The notes: generated from the letters alone by a model not told the origin. Shown: positions 26,942-35,652, counted from the first letter of the stretch. The stretch is 64,000 bases of DNA from Clavibacter nebraskensis NCPPB 2581 (GCF_000355695.1 NC_020891.1:1736001-1800000), one strand, 5' to 3'. Made by a program: numbers and translations.

Positions 26942-28744
26942 GCGCATCCACCTGCGGAGCTGGTCGATGCGCTGCTGCAGCTGCGTCACGCTGCACTGGC
27001 CGACCGCAGGCCCGCCGCACACGCGCCTGAGCTCCGCGTGCACGAGCCCGTGCGGCTCGCCGTGCAGCTTCGCGCGCATCCCGACGAGGCTGTTCAGCAG
27101 CTGCCGCTGCTCCTTGAGCGTGCGGTACAGCGGGATGTCGTCCGGGTCCTTGGGCGCGCCGCTCTCGGCCTGCTTCCGCTCGCGCTCGCTCGCGTGCTTC
27201 GACTGCCGGTGCTGCCGCTGGGCGAGGAGCTCGCGCACCTGCTCGGGCTCGAGGATGCCGGGGAGCCCGATGAACTCCTCCTCCTCGAGGCTGCCGACGT
27301 CGGCCATCTGCCCGAACTCGGCGCCGTCGAAGAGCACCTTGTCGAACGTGGCCTCGGATCCCATCGCCTCGAACGAGAACTCGCTGAGGAGGGAGTCGGA
27401 CCCCTTCTCGCTGCGGTTCGCCTCGCCCATCATGGCGTCCTCGGGGTTGTAGAGGTCGCCCTCCTTCGAGGAGTCGCGGTCGAGCGCGTGGTCGCGCTGG
27501 CGCTCGAGCTCGTTGGCGAGCACGAGGAGGTTCGGCACGCTCGGCAGGAAGATCGACGCCGTCTCGCCGCGGCGCCTGGCCCGCACGAAGCGGCCGATGG
27601 CCTGCGCGAAGAACAGCGGGGTGGACGCGCTCGTGGCGTACACGCCGACCGCGAGGCGCGGGACGTCGACGCCCTCGGACACCATGCGCACCGCGACCAT
27701 CCAGCGCGACGTGCCGGCGGAGAAGCGGTCGATGTTCGCGCTCGCCTCGACGTCGTCCGAGAGCACGAGCGTGACCGGCTGCCCGCTGATCCGCTGCAGG
27801 ATCGCGGCATAGGCGCGCGCGGTCGTGTGGTCGGTCGCGATGACGAGGCCGCCGGCGTCGGGGATGGACTGCCGCACCTCGCTGAGGCGCCGGTCGGCCG
27901 CGGCGAGCACCTGCGGGATCCACTCGCCGTCCGGGGCGAGCGCCGTGCGCCACGCCTGCGACGTGATGTCCTTGGTGTTGCCCTCGGCGAGCTGGGCCTC
28001 CATCTCGTCGCCCATCTTGTTGCGCCAGCGCATGCTGCCGGCGTAGGCGAGGAAGATGACGGGCCGCACGACGCCGTCGGCGAGCGCGCGCGCGTAGCCG
28101 TAGTCGTAGTCGGTCTGGGAGAGGCGGACGCCGCGGTGGTCGCGGAGGTAGCTCACGAACGGGATGGGCGCGGTGTCGGAGCGGAACGGCGTCCCCGTGA
28201 GCGACAGCCGGCGCGTCGCGCGCTCGAACGCCTCGCGGATCGCGTCGCCCCAGCTGAGCGCGTCGCCGCCGTGGTGGACCTCGTCGAGGATGACGAGGGT
28301 GCGGCTCGACTCGGTCATGGTCTTGTGCAGGTAGGGGTTCGCGGCGACCTGCGCGTACGTCACGGCGGCCCCGTGGTAGTGCCGGCCGAGCGCGCCGGAG
28401 GCGTTGCTGTACATGGGGTCGAGGCGGACGCCCGCGCGCGCGCCGGCGTCGGCCCACTGCTTCTTGAGGTGCTCGGTGGGCGCGACGACGGTGATCCGGT
28501 CGATGGTCTTGCGGTGCAGCAGCTCGGAGGCGAGGCGGAGGGCGAACGTGGTCTTGCCGGCGCCCGGCGTCGCGTTGGCGAGGAAGTCGCGCGGCTCCTT
28601 CTCGAAGTACGCGGTGAGGGCCTCCTCCTGCCAGGCCCGCAGCTTGCTGACGGTGCCCCAGGCGGCGCGCTCCGGGAAGGCCGGCGAGAGGTGCTCGGCC
28701 GCGGCGGATCCGACGTGCGGTGGAGGGGTCGGCAGGGTGCTCAC
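26936..28744 (-). CDS. DEAD/DEAH-box helicase (SF2, XPB/UvrB-like type)
   Basis: The protein has 602 residues. Motif I is ATPGAGKTT (about 58-66), the DEVHHGGD box is at about 154-161, SLTGTPFRSD forms motif III, MVSEGVDVPRLAVGVYAT is motif V, and QAIGRFVRARR is motif VI. This layout is the type III restriction/XPB-like SF2 core without a nuclease. The C-terminal ~130 residues are charged and end in a helical segment containing an RRVCGG motif. TATCGT ends 8 nt before the GTG, so the transcript is probably leaderless. The gene is widespread in actinobacteria, and its substrate (DNA or RNA) is not known. Confidence 0.88.
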   Translation of the reverse strand: MSTLPTPPPHVGSAAAEHLSPAFPERAAWGTVSKLRAWQEEALTAYFEKEPRDFLANATPGAGKTTFALRLASELLHRKTIDRITVVAPTEHLKKQWADAGARAGVRLDPMYSNASGALGRHYHGAAVTYAQVAANPYLHKTMTESSRTLVILDEVHHGGDALSWGDAIREAFERATRRLSLTGTPFRSDTAPIPFVSYLRDHRGVRLSQTDYDYGYARALADGVVRPVIFLAYAGSMRWRNKMGDEMEAQLAEGNTKDITSQAWRTALAPDGEWIPQVLAAADRRLSEVRQSIPDAGGLVIATDHTTARAYAAILQRISGQPVTLVLSDDVEASANIDRFSAGTSRWMVAVRMVSEGVDVPRLAVGVYATSASTPLFFAQAIGRFVRARRRGETASIFLPSVPNLLVLANELERQRDHALDRDSSKEGDLYNPEDAMMGEANRSEKGSDSLLSEFSFEAMGSEATFDKVLFDGAEFGQMADVGSLEEEEFIGLPGILEPEQVRELLAQRQHRQSKHASERERKQAESGAPKDPDDIPLYRTLKEQRQLLNSLVGMRAKLHGEPHGLVHAELRRVCGGPAVGQCSVTQLQQRIDQLRRWMRS

Positions 28745-28752
28745 TCGACCTC

Positions 28753-28758
28753 ACGATA
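28753..28758 (-). promoter_or_regulatory. Predicted leaderless -10 (TATCGT) for the helicase
   Basis: TATCGT reads leftward and ends 8 nt before the GTG at 28744. Confidence 0.45.
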
Positions 28759-28942
28759 CCCGCACCCGGGGACGCTCCCGTCGATCGCGGGGCGCCAGGA
28801 CGGCGCGCGCCGGGCGGATCCGCGTCGTCCACGGCCTCGGGTCGGCGGCGCGGGACGCGGGTGGATCCGGGCCTCCGCGACGGTCCGGGCGCGTCGCCGC
28901 GACGAGGGCGCGCTGGGCTCCCACCGGCCGTCCGGGCGGCGC

Positions 28943-30124
28943 TCAGGACGCGCGCGGCACGGGTCCGAGGAGCGTGGTCGCGATGGTCTCCGCGGCCTGC
29001 CGGTCGCTCGACGGGTGGAAGCCGCCGGCCAGCACGTCGCGGTACAAGCGGCCGAGCTCGTCGCCCGTGCGGAGGGAGGCGCCGCCGGCGACCTCGATCG
29101 CCCGCCGCACGACCTCGGCCGCCGTGCGGGTCGCGCGGACCTTGGCGCCGACGAGGAGGGACGCCCAGCGGTCGCCGTGGTCGACGCCGCGGTCGACGTC
29201 GTCGGCGAGCGCCGTGAGCTGCGGGAGGAGCGCGTCCTGCGCGAGGGCGGCCTCGGCGACGAGGTGCCGGATGCCGGGGTCCGCGGCGAGCGCGGCGCCG
29301 CCGGCCGCGCGCGAGGTGCGGCGGAGCGCGGATGCCACGGCGAGGTCGAGCGCGCGCTGCCCGATCCCGGCGTACACGGCGGCGATGAGCAGCTCGAAGG
29401 CCTGCAGCACGGCGAGGACGAACGGGTCGTCGCGACGGCCGTGCTCGCGGCGGCGGACCACGTCGGCGGGCTGCGCGCGCACGTCGCGCAGGATCACCGT
29501 GTGGCTCTGCGTCGCCCGCATGCCGAGCGTGTCCCAGTCGGGCACGATCTCGAGGCCCGGGGCGTCGCGCGGTACGAAGGCGTGCACGAGGAGCGGCCGC
29601 TCCGGATCCCGGTCGTCGCGTCCGAAGAGGCCGAGCCGAGTCCAGGCGGGCGCCATGCTCGACGTCGACTTCGTGCCCGTGAAGCGGTACCCGCCGTCGG
29701 GGTCGGGCTCGGCCCGCGTGAGCGCGTCGGCGAGCGCCTGGTCGTTGCCGGGCTCGCTGATCGCGAAGGCCAGCAGCTCGTCGCGTCCCGCGTCCTCGAG
29801 GACGCCGCGGAGGGAGTCGTCGCCGCGGCCGGCGAGGATCCGGGCGACCGCCGTCCAGACGAGGTGCATCCCGACGCCAAGCGCCGTGGCGGGCGCCGCC
29901 TGCGCGAGGAGGTGCTGCGCGCGCACCGCGTCCGCGAGAGAGGCTCCGGATCCGCCGAGCTCCCGAGGCACGAGCAGGCGCAGGTGCCCGGCGTCGCGCA
30001 GCTCGTCGAGGTCCTCGGCGAAGAACGCATTGCGGGCGTCGTACCCGGGGGCGCGGGAGCGGATCCGGTCGAGGAGCGCCCCGTCGAGGTGCGCGAGCGG
30101 ATCGAGCGGGGCGGCGGGCGTCAT
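28943..30124 (-). CDS. Acyl-CoA dehydrogenase family flavoprotein
   Basis: The protein has 393 residues. An N-terminal helical domain with LLVPRELGGSGASLADAVRAQHLLA, a middle beta domain with LLAFAISEPGNDQALADALTR and GYRFTGTKSTSSMAPAW, and a C-terminal helical bundle (AGIGQRALDLAVASA) give the usual three-part fold that binds FAD. The catalytic Glu of true acyl-CoA dehydrogenases is not obvious, so it may be a hydroxylase- or desulfurase-type member. It lies 40 nt after the VOC gene, has GGAGGAT before its ATG, and is probably co-transcribed with it under the palindromic operator. Confidence 0.85.
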   Translation of the reverse strand: MTPAAPLDPLAHLDGALLDRIRSRAPGYDARNAFFAEDLDELRDAGHLRLLVPRELGGSGASLADAVRAQHLLAQAAPATALGVGMHLVWTAVARILAGRGDDSLRGVLEDAGRDELLAFAISEPGNDQALADALTRAEPDPDGGYRFTGTKSTSSMAPAWTRLGLFGRDDRDPERPLLVHAFVPRDAPGLEIVPDWDTLGMRATQSHTVILRDVRAQPADVVRRREHGRRDDPFVLAVLQAFELLIAAVYAGIGQRALDLAVASALRRTSRAAGGAALAADPGIRHLVAEAALAQDALLPQLTALADDVDRGVDHGDRWASLLVGAKVRATRTAAEVVRRAIEVAGGASLRTGDELGRLYRDVLAGGFHPSSDRQAAETIATTLLGPVPRAS

Positions 30125-30164
30125 GCGCCCATCCTCCCCGACCGCGTCGCCCGGACCCCGGGGC

Positions 30165-31016
30165 TCAGGCGGCGGACAGCACCAGCGCGTTGCCCCACGG
30201 GTCCTCGAAGGCGAGGGACCTGCCGTCGTCGCGCGTGGCGACGCCGGCGGCCCGGAGGCGCGCGTCCACCGCCACGACCTCGTCGCGCGTGGGCACCTCG
30301 ATGCGCACGGTGCCGAGCCCGAGCGTCGCGGGGCGGCGGCCGGCGCCGCGGCTGTTCCAGGTGTTCATGGCCATGTGGTGGTGGTAGCCGCCCGCGGAGA
30401 CGAAGATCGCGGATCCGTGCCAGCCCGCGACCAGCTCGAAGCCGAGCGTGTCGACGTAGAACGCGCCCGCGGTCGCGGTGTCGCCCACCTGGAGGTGCAC
30501 GTGGCCGATGCCCGCCGCGTCGGACGCGGCGTCGGCGACCGGCGCGAGCTCGTCGCGGAGGAACGCGTTCGGGTCGAGCCGGAGCGAGTCCATGACCACC
30601 CGCCCGTCCTGCCAGGTCCACTCGTCGCGGGGGCGGTCGGTGTAGAGCTCGACGCCGTTGCCCTCGGGGTCGGTGAAATAGAAGGCGCGACTGACGAGGT
30701 GGTCGGCGCTGCCCGTGAAGGTGCCGGGCGCGCGCCGCGCGAGCGACGCGACGGAGCGGGCGAGCGCGGCGGGCTCGTCGAAGAGCACCGCGGTGTGGAA
30801 GAGGCCGGCGTCCCCCGGGCGCGGCAGGTCGAGGCCGCGAGCGGGCTCGAGGACCACCGCGGGCGCTCCCCCGCGCCCGAGCGTCGTGGACTCCGTCCCC
30901 TCGTCGAGCTGCTCGAGGCCGACGGCGTCGCGGTAGTAGGCGGTCATGCGGTCGAGGTCGCCGACGAGCAGGGTCACGGGACCCATGGTCGTGTCGGCGG
31001 AGAGCCGGTCGGGCAT
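30165..31016 (-). CDS. Two-domain VOC (glyoxalase/catechol 2,3-dioxygenase-like) protein
   Basis: The protein has 283 residues and two vicinal-oxygen-chelate domains (about 13-130 and 158-282). The first has VTLLVGDLDRMTAYYRDAVGLE and the second GIGHVHLQVGDTATAGAFYVDTLGFE. The metal triad in the second domain should be H of HVHL, H of YHHHMAMNTW and E of VRIEVP, the CatE pattern. It is likely an Fe/Mn-dependent dioxygenase or quinone-handling enzyme. ATG at 31016 lies 30 nt from a near-perfect 22-nt palindrome. The acyl-CoA dehydrogenase-like gene follows in the same direction. Confidence 0.88.
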   Translation of the reverse strand: MPDRLSADTTMGPVTLLVGDLDRMTAYYRDAVGLEQLDEGTESTTLGRGGAPAVVLEPARGLDLPRPGDAGLFHTAVLFDEPAALARSVASLARRAPGTFTGSADHLVSRAFYFTDPEGNGVELYTDRPRDEWTWQDGRVVMDSLRLDPNAFLRDELAPVADAASDAAGIGHVHLQVGDTATAGAFYVDTLGFELVAGWHGSAIFVSAGGYHHHMAMNTWNSRGAGRRPATLGLGTVRIEVPTRDEVVAVDARLRAAGVATRDDGRSLAFEDPWGNALVLSAA

Positions 31017-31046
31017 GGGTCCTCGTTCCTCGGGTGGTGCATCCAG

Positions 31047-31068
31047 TTGCTTGAAGGCTCAACCAACG
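31047..31068. promoter_or_regulatory. Palindromic operator upstream of the VOC gene
   Basis: The site reads GTTG-N-TTGA-N4-TCAA-N-CAAC, 22 nt with all 16 defined bases symmetric. It lies 30 nt before the VOC start and about 40 nt from the predicted -10 of the divergent GDSL gene. Length and symmetry suit a MarR-type dimer. No regulator gene is adjacent. Confidence 0.7.
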
Positions 31069-31109
31069 GGTGCAGGCCGGCATTCCCGGATGCAGCGCGA
31101 GAGCGTTCC

Positions 31110-31115
31110 TATGAT
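31110..31115 (+). promoter_or_regulatory. Predicted -10 (TATGAT) for the GDSL hydrolase
   Basis: TATGAT ends 27 nt before the ATG at 31143, with GGAAGGA as ribosome site in the leader. The upstream palindrome at 31047-31068 lies at about -50 to -70 from this start. Confidence 0.5.
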
Positions 31116-31142
31116 GGGAGCGACCCACCCGGAAGGACCCGC

Positions 31143-31934
31143 ATGACCCAGCCCCACCCCTGGCGCCGCTACGTCGCCCTCGGCGACTCCTTCACGGAGG
31201 GCATCGGCGACCCCGAGCCGGGCAGTCCCGGCGGGCACCGCGGGTGGGCCGACCGGGTGGCCGAGGTGCTGGCCGACCAGGTCGAGGGCTTCTCCTACGC
31301 GAACCTCGCGATCCGCGGGCGGCTCCTCGGGCAGATCGCGGACGAGCAGGTGGAGCCGGCGCTCGCGCTGCACCCCGACCTCGTCTCCCTCTCGGCGGGC
31401 GGCAACGACATCCTCCGGCCCGGCGCGGATCCCGACCGCCTCGCGGAGCGCCTCGACGGCATGGTCGCGCGGCTCTCCTCCGAGGGCGCGACCGTGGTCC
31501 TGTTCACGGGCACCGACGTCAAGTTCTCCCCCGTCTTCGGGCGCCTCCGCGGCAAGGTCGCGATCTACAACGAGGACATCCGGGCGGTCGCCGCCCGGCA
31601 CGACTGCATCGTGGCCGACCAGTGGTCGCTCACCGAGATCCAGGACCCGCGCATGTGGGACGTCGACCGGCTGCATCTCGCACCGCTCGGGCACCACACC
31701 GTCGCCCGGATGGTGCTGCAGGCGCTCGCCGTGGAGAACGACCTCGAGCCGTTGAAGCCCGAGCCGCTGCCGCCGCGCACCTGGAGCCAGGCGCGCGCCG
31801 GCGACATCGACTGGGCGCGCTCGTACTTCGTGCCGTGGGTGCTGCGGCGCCTGCGCCACCAGTCCTCGGGCGACGGGCGCACGGCCAAGCGGCCCGACGC
31901 GTCGCCGTGGACGCGCGTCGACGCCGGGAGCTGA
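31143..31934 (+). CDS. SGNH/GDSL hydrolase
   Basis: The protein has 263 residues. Block I is YVALGDSFTEG (catalytic Ser near 16), block II contains YANLAIRG, block III is LSAGGNDIL, and block V is DRLHLAPLGHHTVA with the Asp/His pair. There is no signal peptide, so it appears cytoplasmic. The family contains esterases, lipases and acyl-transferases; the substrate cannot be told. The last ~60 residues are basic and Pro-rich. AAGGA lies 6 nt before the ATG. Confidence 0.9.
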   Translation: MTQPHPWRRYVALGDSFTEGIGDPEPGSPGGHRGWADRVAEVLADQVEGFSYANLAIRGRLLGQIADEQVEPALALHPDLVSLSAGGNDILRPGADPDRLAERLDGMVARLSSEGATVVLFTGTDVKFSPVFGRLRGKVAIYNEDIRAVAARHDCIVADQWSLTEIQDPRMWDVDRLHLAPLGHHTVARMVLQALAVENDLEPLKPEPLPPRTWSQARAGDIDWARSYFVPWVLRRLRHQSSGDGRTAKRPDASPWTRVDAGS

Positions 31935-31949
31935 CCGGCCGGCGGATCC

Positions 31950-33164
31950 TCAGCCGAGCAGCTCGCCCGGGTTGCCGAGGCGCCACCAGCCGTCGGGGCC
32001 CGGGATGTCGCGGTCGAGCGCGAGAGGGACCCGCACGGTCTGCTGCCCGGCCGTGACCGTGGCCGTGCCGACCCCGGTACCCGCGGTGGCCTCGCCGGAT
32101 CCGGACGCCTCCACGGTCGTCGTGACGGGCGTGTCCCCCCACACGAGCAGCGACTCGTCCGCGGCGGCGACGGCGTGCGCGGTCGCGCCCCACGCGGTCG
32201 TGTAGTCGGCGAACGGCTCCCCCGCGGCGGCCACCTGCACGACGTGCAGGTTCGCCGAGACCGTCGGCAGCAGCGCGGTCACCTGCCGGGCCAGCTCAGC
32301 GTGGTCCTTCGCGCCGAGCGTCACGCCGACGAGCGTCACGTCGCGGTCGCCCACCTTCGTGTCCACCGCCCAGAGCAGGCACTTCCCGGCCTGCTCGAGC
32401 GTCCCCGTCTTGATCCCGCGGAACCCCGGGACGCCCGCCAGCAGGTTGCGGTTCACCACGGTCCCGACGCCCGCCACGTCGGCGCTGCGCTGGTCGACGA
32501 TGCCCGAGAGCACGGGGTCGGCCAGCACCATCTCCCCGATGCGGACGAGGTCGGCCGTGGTGCTCACGGTCTCGGGCGAGAGCCCCATCGCGTCGGCGAC
32601 GTGCGTACCCGTGAGCCCCTGCTCGGCGAGCCAGGCGTTCGCGGCCGCGACGAAGGCGTCGTTCGACCCGTACGCCCACACCCCGAGCGCCGCCGCGTAG
32701 TTGTTGGCGCTCGCGAGCAGCGCGCCCTCCAGGAGGTCGCGCTGCGAGAGGCTCGTGCCGGGGACCGCGGGCTCGACGATGCCGTCCTGCTGGAGGATCT
32801 CGCCGCGGAGCGCCTCGTCCTCGGCCGTGAAGGTGACCTGCGGCCCGTCCTCCCCGGCCGCGAGGGGCTTGGCCTTCAGCACGACGAGCGCGGTCACGGT
32901 CTTGGTGATGCTGGCCATCGGCCGGGGCGTCGGATCCTGGTCGTCCGTCGCGAGCACGCCGTCGAACCCGATGGCGCCGACGGCGGAGACCCCCTCGGCG
33001 GGCCACGTCTCGGGCGTCGGGACGTTGACGACGGGCGACGGCGCGTCCACCTGCGCGACCGCGGCGGGCGGATCCGCCGTGAGGGTGACGGGGACGTAGA
33101 CGCCCGCCGAGACGAGGAGCGCCGCGACGACCGAGGTGACCGTGAGGCGGCGGGCCCGGCTCAC
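31950..33164 (-). CDS. D-alanyl-D-alanine carboxypeptidase (S11 family)
   Basis: The protein has 404 residues. A signal-anchor (about 7-25) leads to a penicillin-binding-protein domain with MASITKT (SxxK), ALLASANNYA (SxN) and GIKTGT (KTG), the three active-site motifs. It should trim the terminal D-Ala of peptidoglycan stem peptides outside the membrane. The C-terminal ~110 residues form a beta-rich region as in DacA-type enzymes, here ending near the last residue without an obvious amphipathic anchor. The GTG start overlaps the rRNA methyltransferase stop by 4 nt (GTGA). Confidence 0.9.
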   Translation of the reverse strand: MSRARRLTVTSVVAALLVSAGVYVPVTLTADPPAAVAQVDAPSPVVNVPTPETWPAEGVSAVGAIGFDGVLATDDQDPTPRPMASITKTVTALVVLKAKPLAAGEDGPQVTFTAEDEALRGEILQQDGIVEPAVPGTSLSQRDLLEGALLASANNYAAALGVWAYGSNDAFVAAANAWLAEQGLTGTHVADAMGLSPETVSTTADLVRIGEMVLADPVLSGIVDQRSADVAGVGTVVNRNLLAGVPGFRGIKTGTLEQAGKCLLWAVDTKVGDRDVTLVGVTLGAKDHAELARQVTALLPTVSANLHVVQVAAAGEPFADYTTAWGATAHAVAAADESLLVWGDTPVTTTVEASGSGEATAGTGVGTATVTAGQQTVRVPLALDRDIPGPDGWWRLGNPGELLG

Positions 33165-33970
33165 GCGGGCACCCGCAGGGCGTAGAGGGCGACGGCGCTC
33201 GCCGCGGCCACGTTGAGCGAGTCGACGCCGTGCAGCATGGGGATCACGACCGTGGAGTCCGCGTGGCGGAGCGCGTGCCGGCTGAGGCCGTCGCCCTCGG
33301 TGCCGAGGACGAGCGCGATCCGCTCGGGCGGATCCGCCGCGAAGGCGTCGAGGGTGACCGCGTCGTCCTCGAGGGCGAGCGCCGCGAGGTGGAAGTCGGC
33401 CTCGTGCAGGAGCGGCGCGGCCTCGGGCCACTCGGGCAGCCGGGTCCACGGCACCTGCAGCACGGTGCCCATGCTGACGCGCACGCTCCGCCGGTAGAGC
33501 GGGTCGGCGCAGCGCGGGGTGATCAGCACGGCGTCCGCGCCGATCCCCGCGACCGCGCGGAAGATCGCGCCGACGTTCGTGTGGTCGACGATGTCCTCCA
33601 GCACGACGACCCGGCGCGCATCCCGCAGGACGTCGGCGACCGCGGGCAGGGGCGGGCGGTGCATCGCGGCGAGCGCCCCGCGGTGCAGGTTGTAGCCCGT
33701 GAGCCGCTCGAGCACCGCGGCCGCGCCCACGAAGACGGGCACGTCGGGGAAGCCCGCGAGGAGCGGGGCGACGTCGTCGAGCCACTGCTCCTGCACGAGG
33801 ACCGAGCGCGGCACGTGCCCGGCGGCGAGCGCGCGGCCCATGACCTTGGTCGACTCGGCGATGTAGAGGCCGCCCGCGGGCTCGCTGACGCGGCGGAGGG
33901 CCACGTCGGTGAGCCGCGAGTAGTCCTCGAGGCCCGGGGAGGAGAGGTCCTCGATGCGGTGGATGTGCAC
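33161..33970 (-). CDS. SpoU-family (SPOUT) RNA 2'-O-methyltransferase
   Basis: The protein has 269 residues. An N-terminal L30e-like substrate-binding domain is followed by the SPOUT knot with motif 1 DHTNVGAIFRAVAGIGADAVLI, motif 2 IALVLGTEGDGLS and motif 3 VVIPMLHGVDSLNVAAASAVALY. These are the SpoU/TrmH motifs. Whether it acts on 23S rRNA or tRNA is unknown. The start is GTG at 33970, chosen because AGAGGAC sits 6 nt upstream. The carboxypeptidase gene overlaps its 3' end. Confidence 0.9.
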   Translation of the reverse strand: MHIHRIEDLSSPGLEDYSRLTDVALRRVSEPAGGLYIAESTKVMGRALAAGHVPRSVLVQEQWLDDVAPLLAGFPDVPVFVGAAAVLERLTGYNLHRGALAAMHRPPLPAVADVLRDARRVVVLEDIVDHTNVGAIFRAVAGIGADAVLITPRCADPLYRRSVRVSMGTVLQVPWTRLPEWPEAAPLLHEADFHLAALALEDDAVTLDAFAADPPERIALVLGTEGDGLSRHALRHADSTVVIPMLHGVDSLNVAAASAVALYALRVPA

Positions 33971-34040
33971 GCCGGTCCTCTCTCGGTCCGCCCTCGAGGG
34001 ATAGCGGAGCCACTTCGCGCGGAGCCGTCGCGGGGGTGCG

Positions 34041-34057
34041 CTGTCTAGACTCGACAG
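34041..34057 (+). promoter_or_regulatory. -10 (TAGACT) inside an inverted repeat, sirtuin promoter
   Basis: TAGACT (34046-34051) is embedded between CTGTC (34041-34045) and GACAG (34053-34057), a 5-bp inverted repeat with a 7-nt centre. Transcription should start near 34057-34059. Confidence 0.5.
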
Positions 34058-34061
34058 GACA

Positions 34062-34130
34062 ATGATGCCCTGCCCCGTCGCCGCCCGCCGACAGGCCGGG
34101 GCGCCAGCTCGGCACCGGGAGGCCCCATGA
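34062..34130 (+). CDS. Possible 22-aa leader peptide coupled to the sirtuin
   Basis: A 22-codon frame (starting MMPCPVAARRQAG) begins within a few nt of the predicted transcript start. Its TGA overlaps the ATG of the sirtuin gene (ATGA), the usual arrangement of translational coupling in this genome. No homology is recognised. It could be a real leader peptide or a chance open frame. Confidence 0.4.
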   Translation: MMPCPVAARRQAGAPARHREAP

Positions 34131-34981
34131 GCACCGCTCTCCGTGACGATCCGCGACCCCCCGCGGGGTCCACGATCGCCGAGGCGGTCGAGCTGATGCG
34201 CGGCCGCCGCACCGCCGTCCTCACGGGCGCCGGCCTCAGCACCGACTCGGGCATCCCCGACTACCGGGGCGAGGGCGCCCCGAAGCGGAATCCCATGACG
34301 TTCCAGCAGTTCCGCAGCGAGGGCGACGACTTCCGCCGCCGCTACTGGGCGGGCGGGCACCTCGGCTGGAAGGCCTTCAGCGCCGCGCGCCCCAACGACG
34401 GCCACGCGGCGCTCGCCGACCTCGAGGCGGCCGGCGTCGTCGGCGGCCTGGTCACGCAGAACGTGGACGGCCTGCACGAGCGCGCCGGATCCCGCCGCGT
34501 CGTCGACCTGCACGGCTCGCTCGACCGCGTCCTCTGCCTCGACTGCGGCCAGACCTACGCGCGGTCCGCGATCGCCGACCGCATCAGCGCCGAGAACCCG
34601 TGGCTCGACCAGCCCGAGGCGGTCGAGCTCAACCCGGACGGCGATGCGCAGGTGCACGACGTCGACCGCTTCCGGATCCCCGTGTGCAGCGTCTGCGGCG
34701 GCATGCTCAAGCCCGACGTGGTCTTCTTCGGCGAGCTCGTGCCCACGGAGCGCTTCCGCGACGCGGGCGCCATCGTCTCGGACGCCGACGTGCTGCTCAT
34801 CGCCGGATCGTCCCTCGCGGTCAACTCCGGCATCCGCCTGCTCGAGATCGCCCGGAGGAGCCGCATGCCGATCGTGATCCTCAACCGCGGCACCACCAAG
34901 GGCGACACCCGCGCCACCGTGCGCCTCGAGGGCGGCACGAGCGAGACCCTCCGGGCCATCGCGACGGAGCTCGCGTCGTGA
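34127..34981 (+). CDS. NAD-dependent protein deacylase, Sir2 family
   Basis: The protein has 284 residues. GAGLSTDSGIPDYRG (34-48), TQNVDGLH (110-117), catalytic H129 in LHG, two zinc CxxC pairs (C137/C140 and CSVCGG near 187), GSSLAVNSG and ILN are all present. It removes acyl groups from lysine using NAD+. The long SAENPW...DVDRFRIP insert in the zinc module is common in actinobacterial sirtuins. Ribosome site GGGAGGC lies just before the ATG and inside the upstream frame. The phosphatase gene overlaps by GTGA. Confidence 0.93.
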   Translation: MSTALRDDPRPPAGSTIAEAVELMRGRRTAVLTGAGLSTDSGIPDYRGEGAPKRNPMTFQQFRSEGDDFRRRYWAGGHLGWKAFSAARPNDGHAALADLEAAGVVGGLVTQNVDGLHERAGSRRVVDLHGSLDRVLCLDCGQTYARSAIADRISAENPWLDQPEAVELNPDGDAQVHDVDRFRIPVCSVCGGMLKPDVVFFGELVPTERFRDAGAIVSDADVLLIAGSSLAVNSGIRLLEIARRSRMPIVILNRGTTKGDTRATVRLEGGTSETLRAIATELAS

Positions 34982-35613
34982 CGCGGATCGTCCTCGTCCG
35001 CCACGGCCGCACCGCGTGGAACGTGGAGCGGCGCGTGCAGGGATCCAGCGACATCCCGCTCGACGACACCGGCCGCGCGCAGGCCGCCACCGCGGGCGCG
35101 CTGCTCGCCGCGGCGGTCGCGGGCGGCGCCGGCTGGGATGCGGTGCACGCGAGCCCGCTGAGCCGCGCCTTCGAGACCGCGTCGATCATCGCGGAGCACC
35201 TCGCGCTCGGCGGCGCGCCCGCGTCGGGTCCGCTGCCGGAGCCCGCGCTCGCCGAGCGCCGCTACGGCCTCGCGGAGGGGCTCACGCACAGCGAGATCGA
35301 GGCGCGCTTCCCCGACGGCGACGTCCCCGGCCGCGAGACCGTCGAGTCCGTCACCGAGCGGGCGGGCGCGGCGCTCCTGCGGCTCGCGGAACGGCACCCC
35401 GGCGGGTCGATCATCGCGGTCTCGCACGGCGGCGTCATCGCGGCGCTCGCCCGCAGCCTCGACGCGTCGCTCGGCACGCGCCCGGGGCCCATGATCGAGA
35501 ACGGCTCGGCCCACACGTTCGGCGTGGTCGACGGCGAGCTGTCGCTGCTGCGCTTCGGCGGCATCGCGGACCTCGCCGGCATCGCCGACCTCGACCCGGC
35601 CCGCCGGGCCTGA
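34978..35613 (+). CDS. Histidine phosphatase family protein
   Basis: The protein has 211 residues. VTRIVLVRHGRTAWN carries the RHG phospho-acceptor (H9). SPLSRAFETASII supplies the second conserved Arg, and SHGGVI the second His. The family includes phosphoglycerate mutases and broad sugar or nucleotide phosphatases; the exact substrate is unknown. GTG at 34978 overlaps the sirtuin stop by 4 nt, making a two-gene operon. Confidence 0.9.
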   Translation: MTRIVLVRHGRTAWNVERRVQGSSDIPLDDTGRAQAATAGALLAAAVAGGAGWDAVHASPLSRAFETASIIAEHLALGGAPASGPLPEPALAERRYGLAEGLTHSEIEARFPDGDVPGRETVESVTERAGAALLRLAERHPGGSIIAVSHGGVIAALARSLDASLGTRPGPMIENGSAHTFGVVDGELSLLRFGGIADLAGIADLDPARRA

Positions 35614-35652
35614 CCCGCCGCTCCCCCGCGTCCGACGCCGGGCGCGCCCGGC

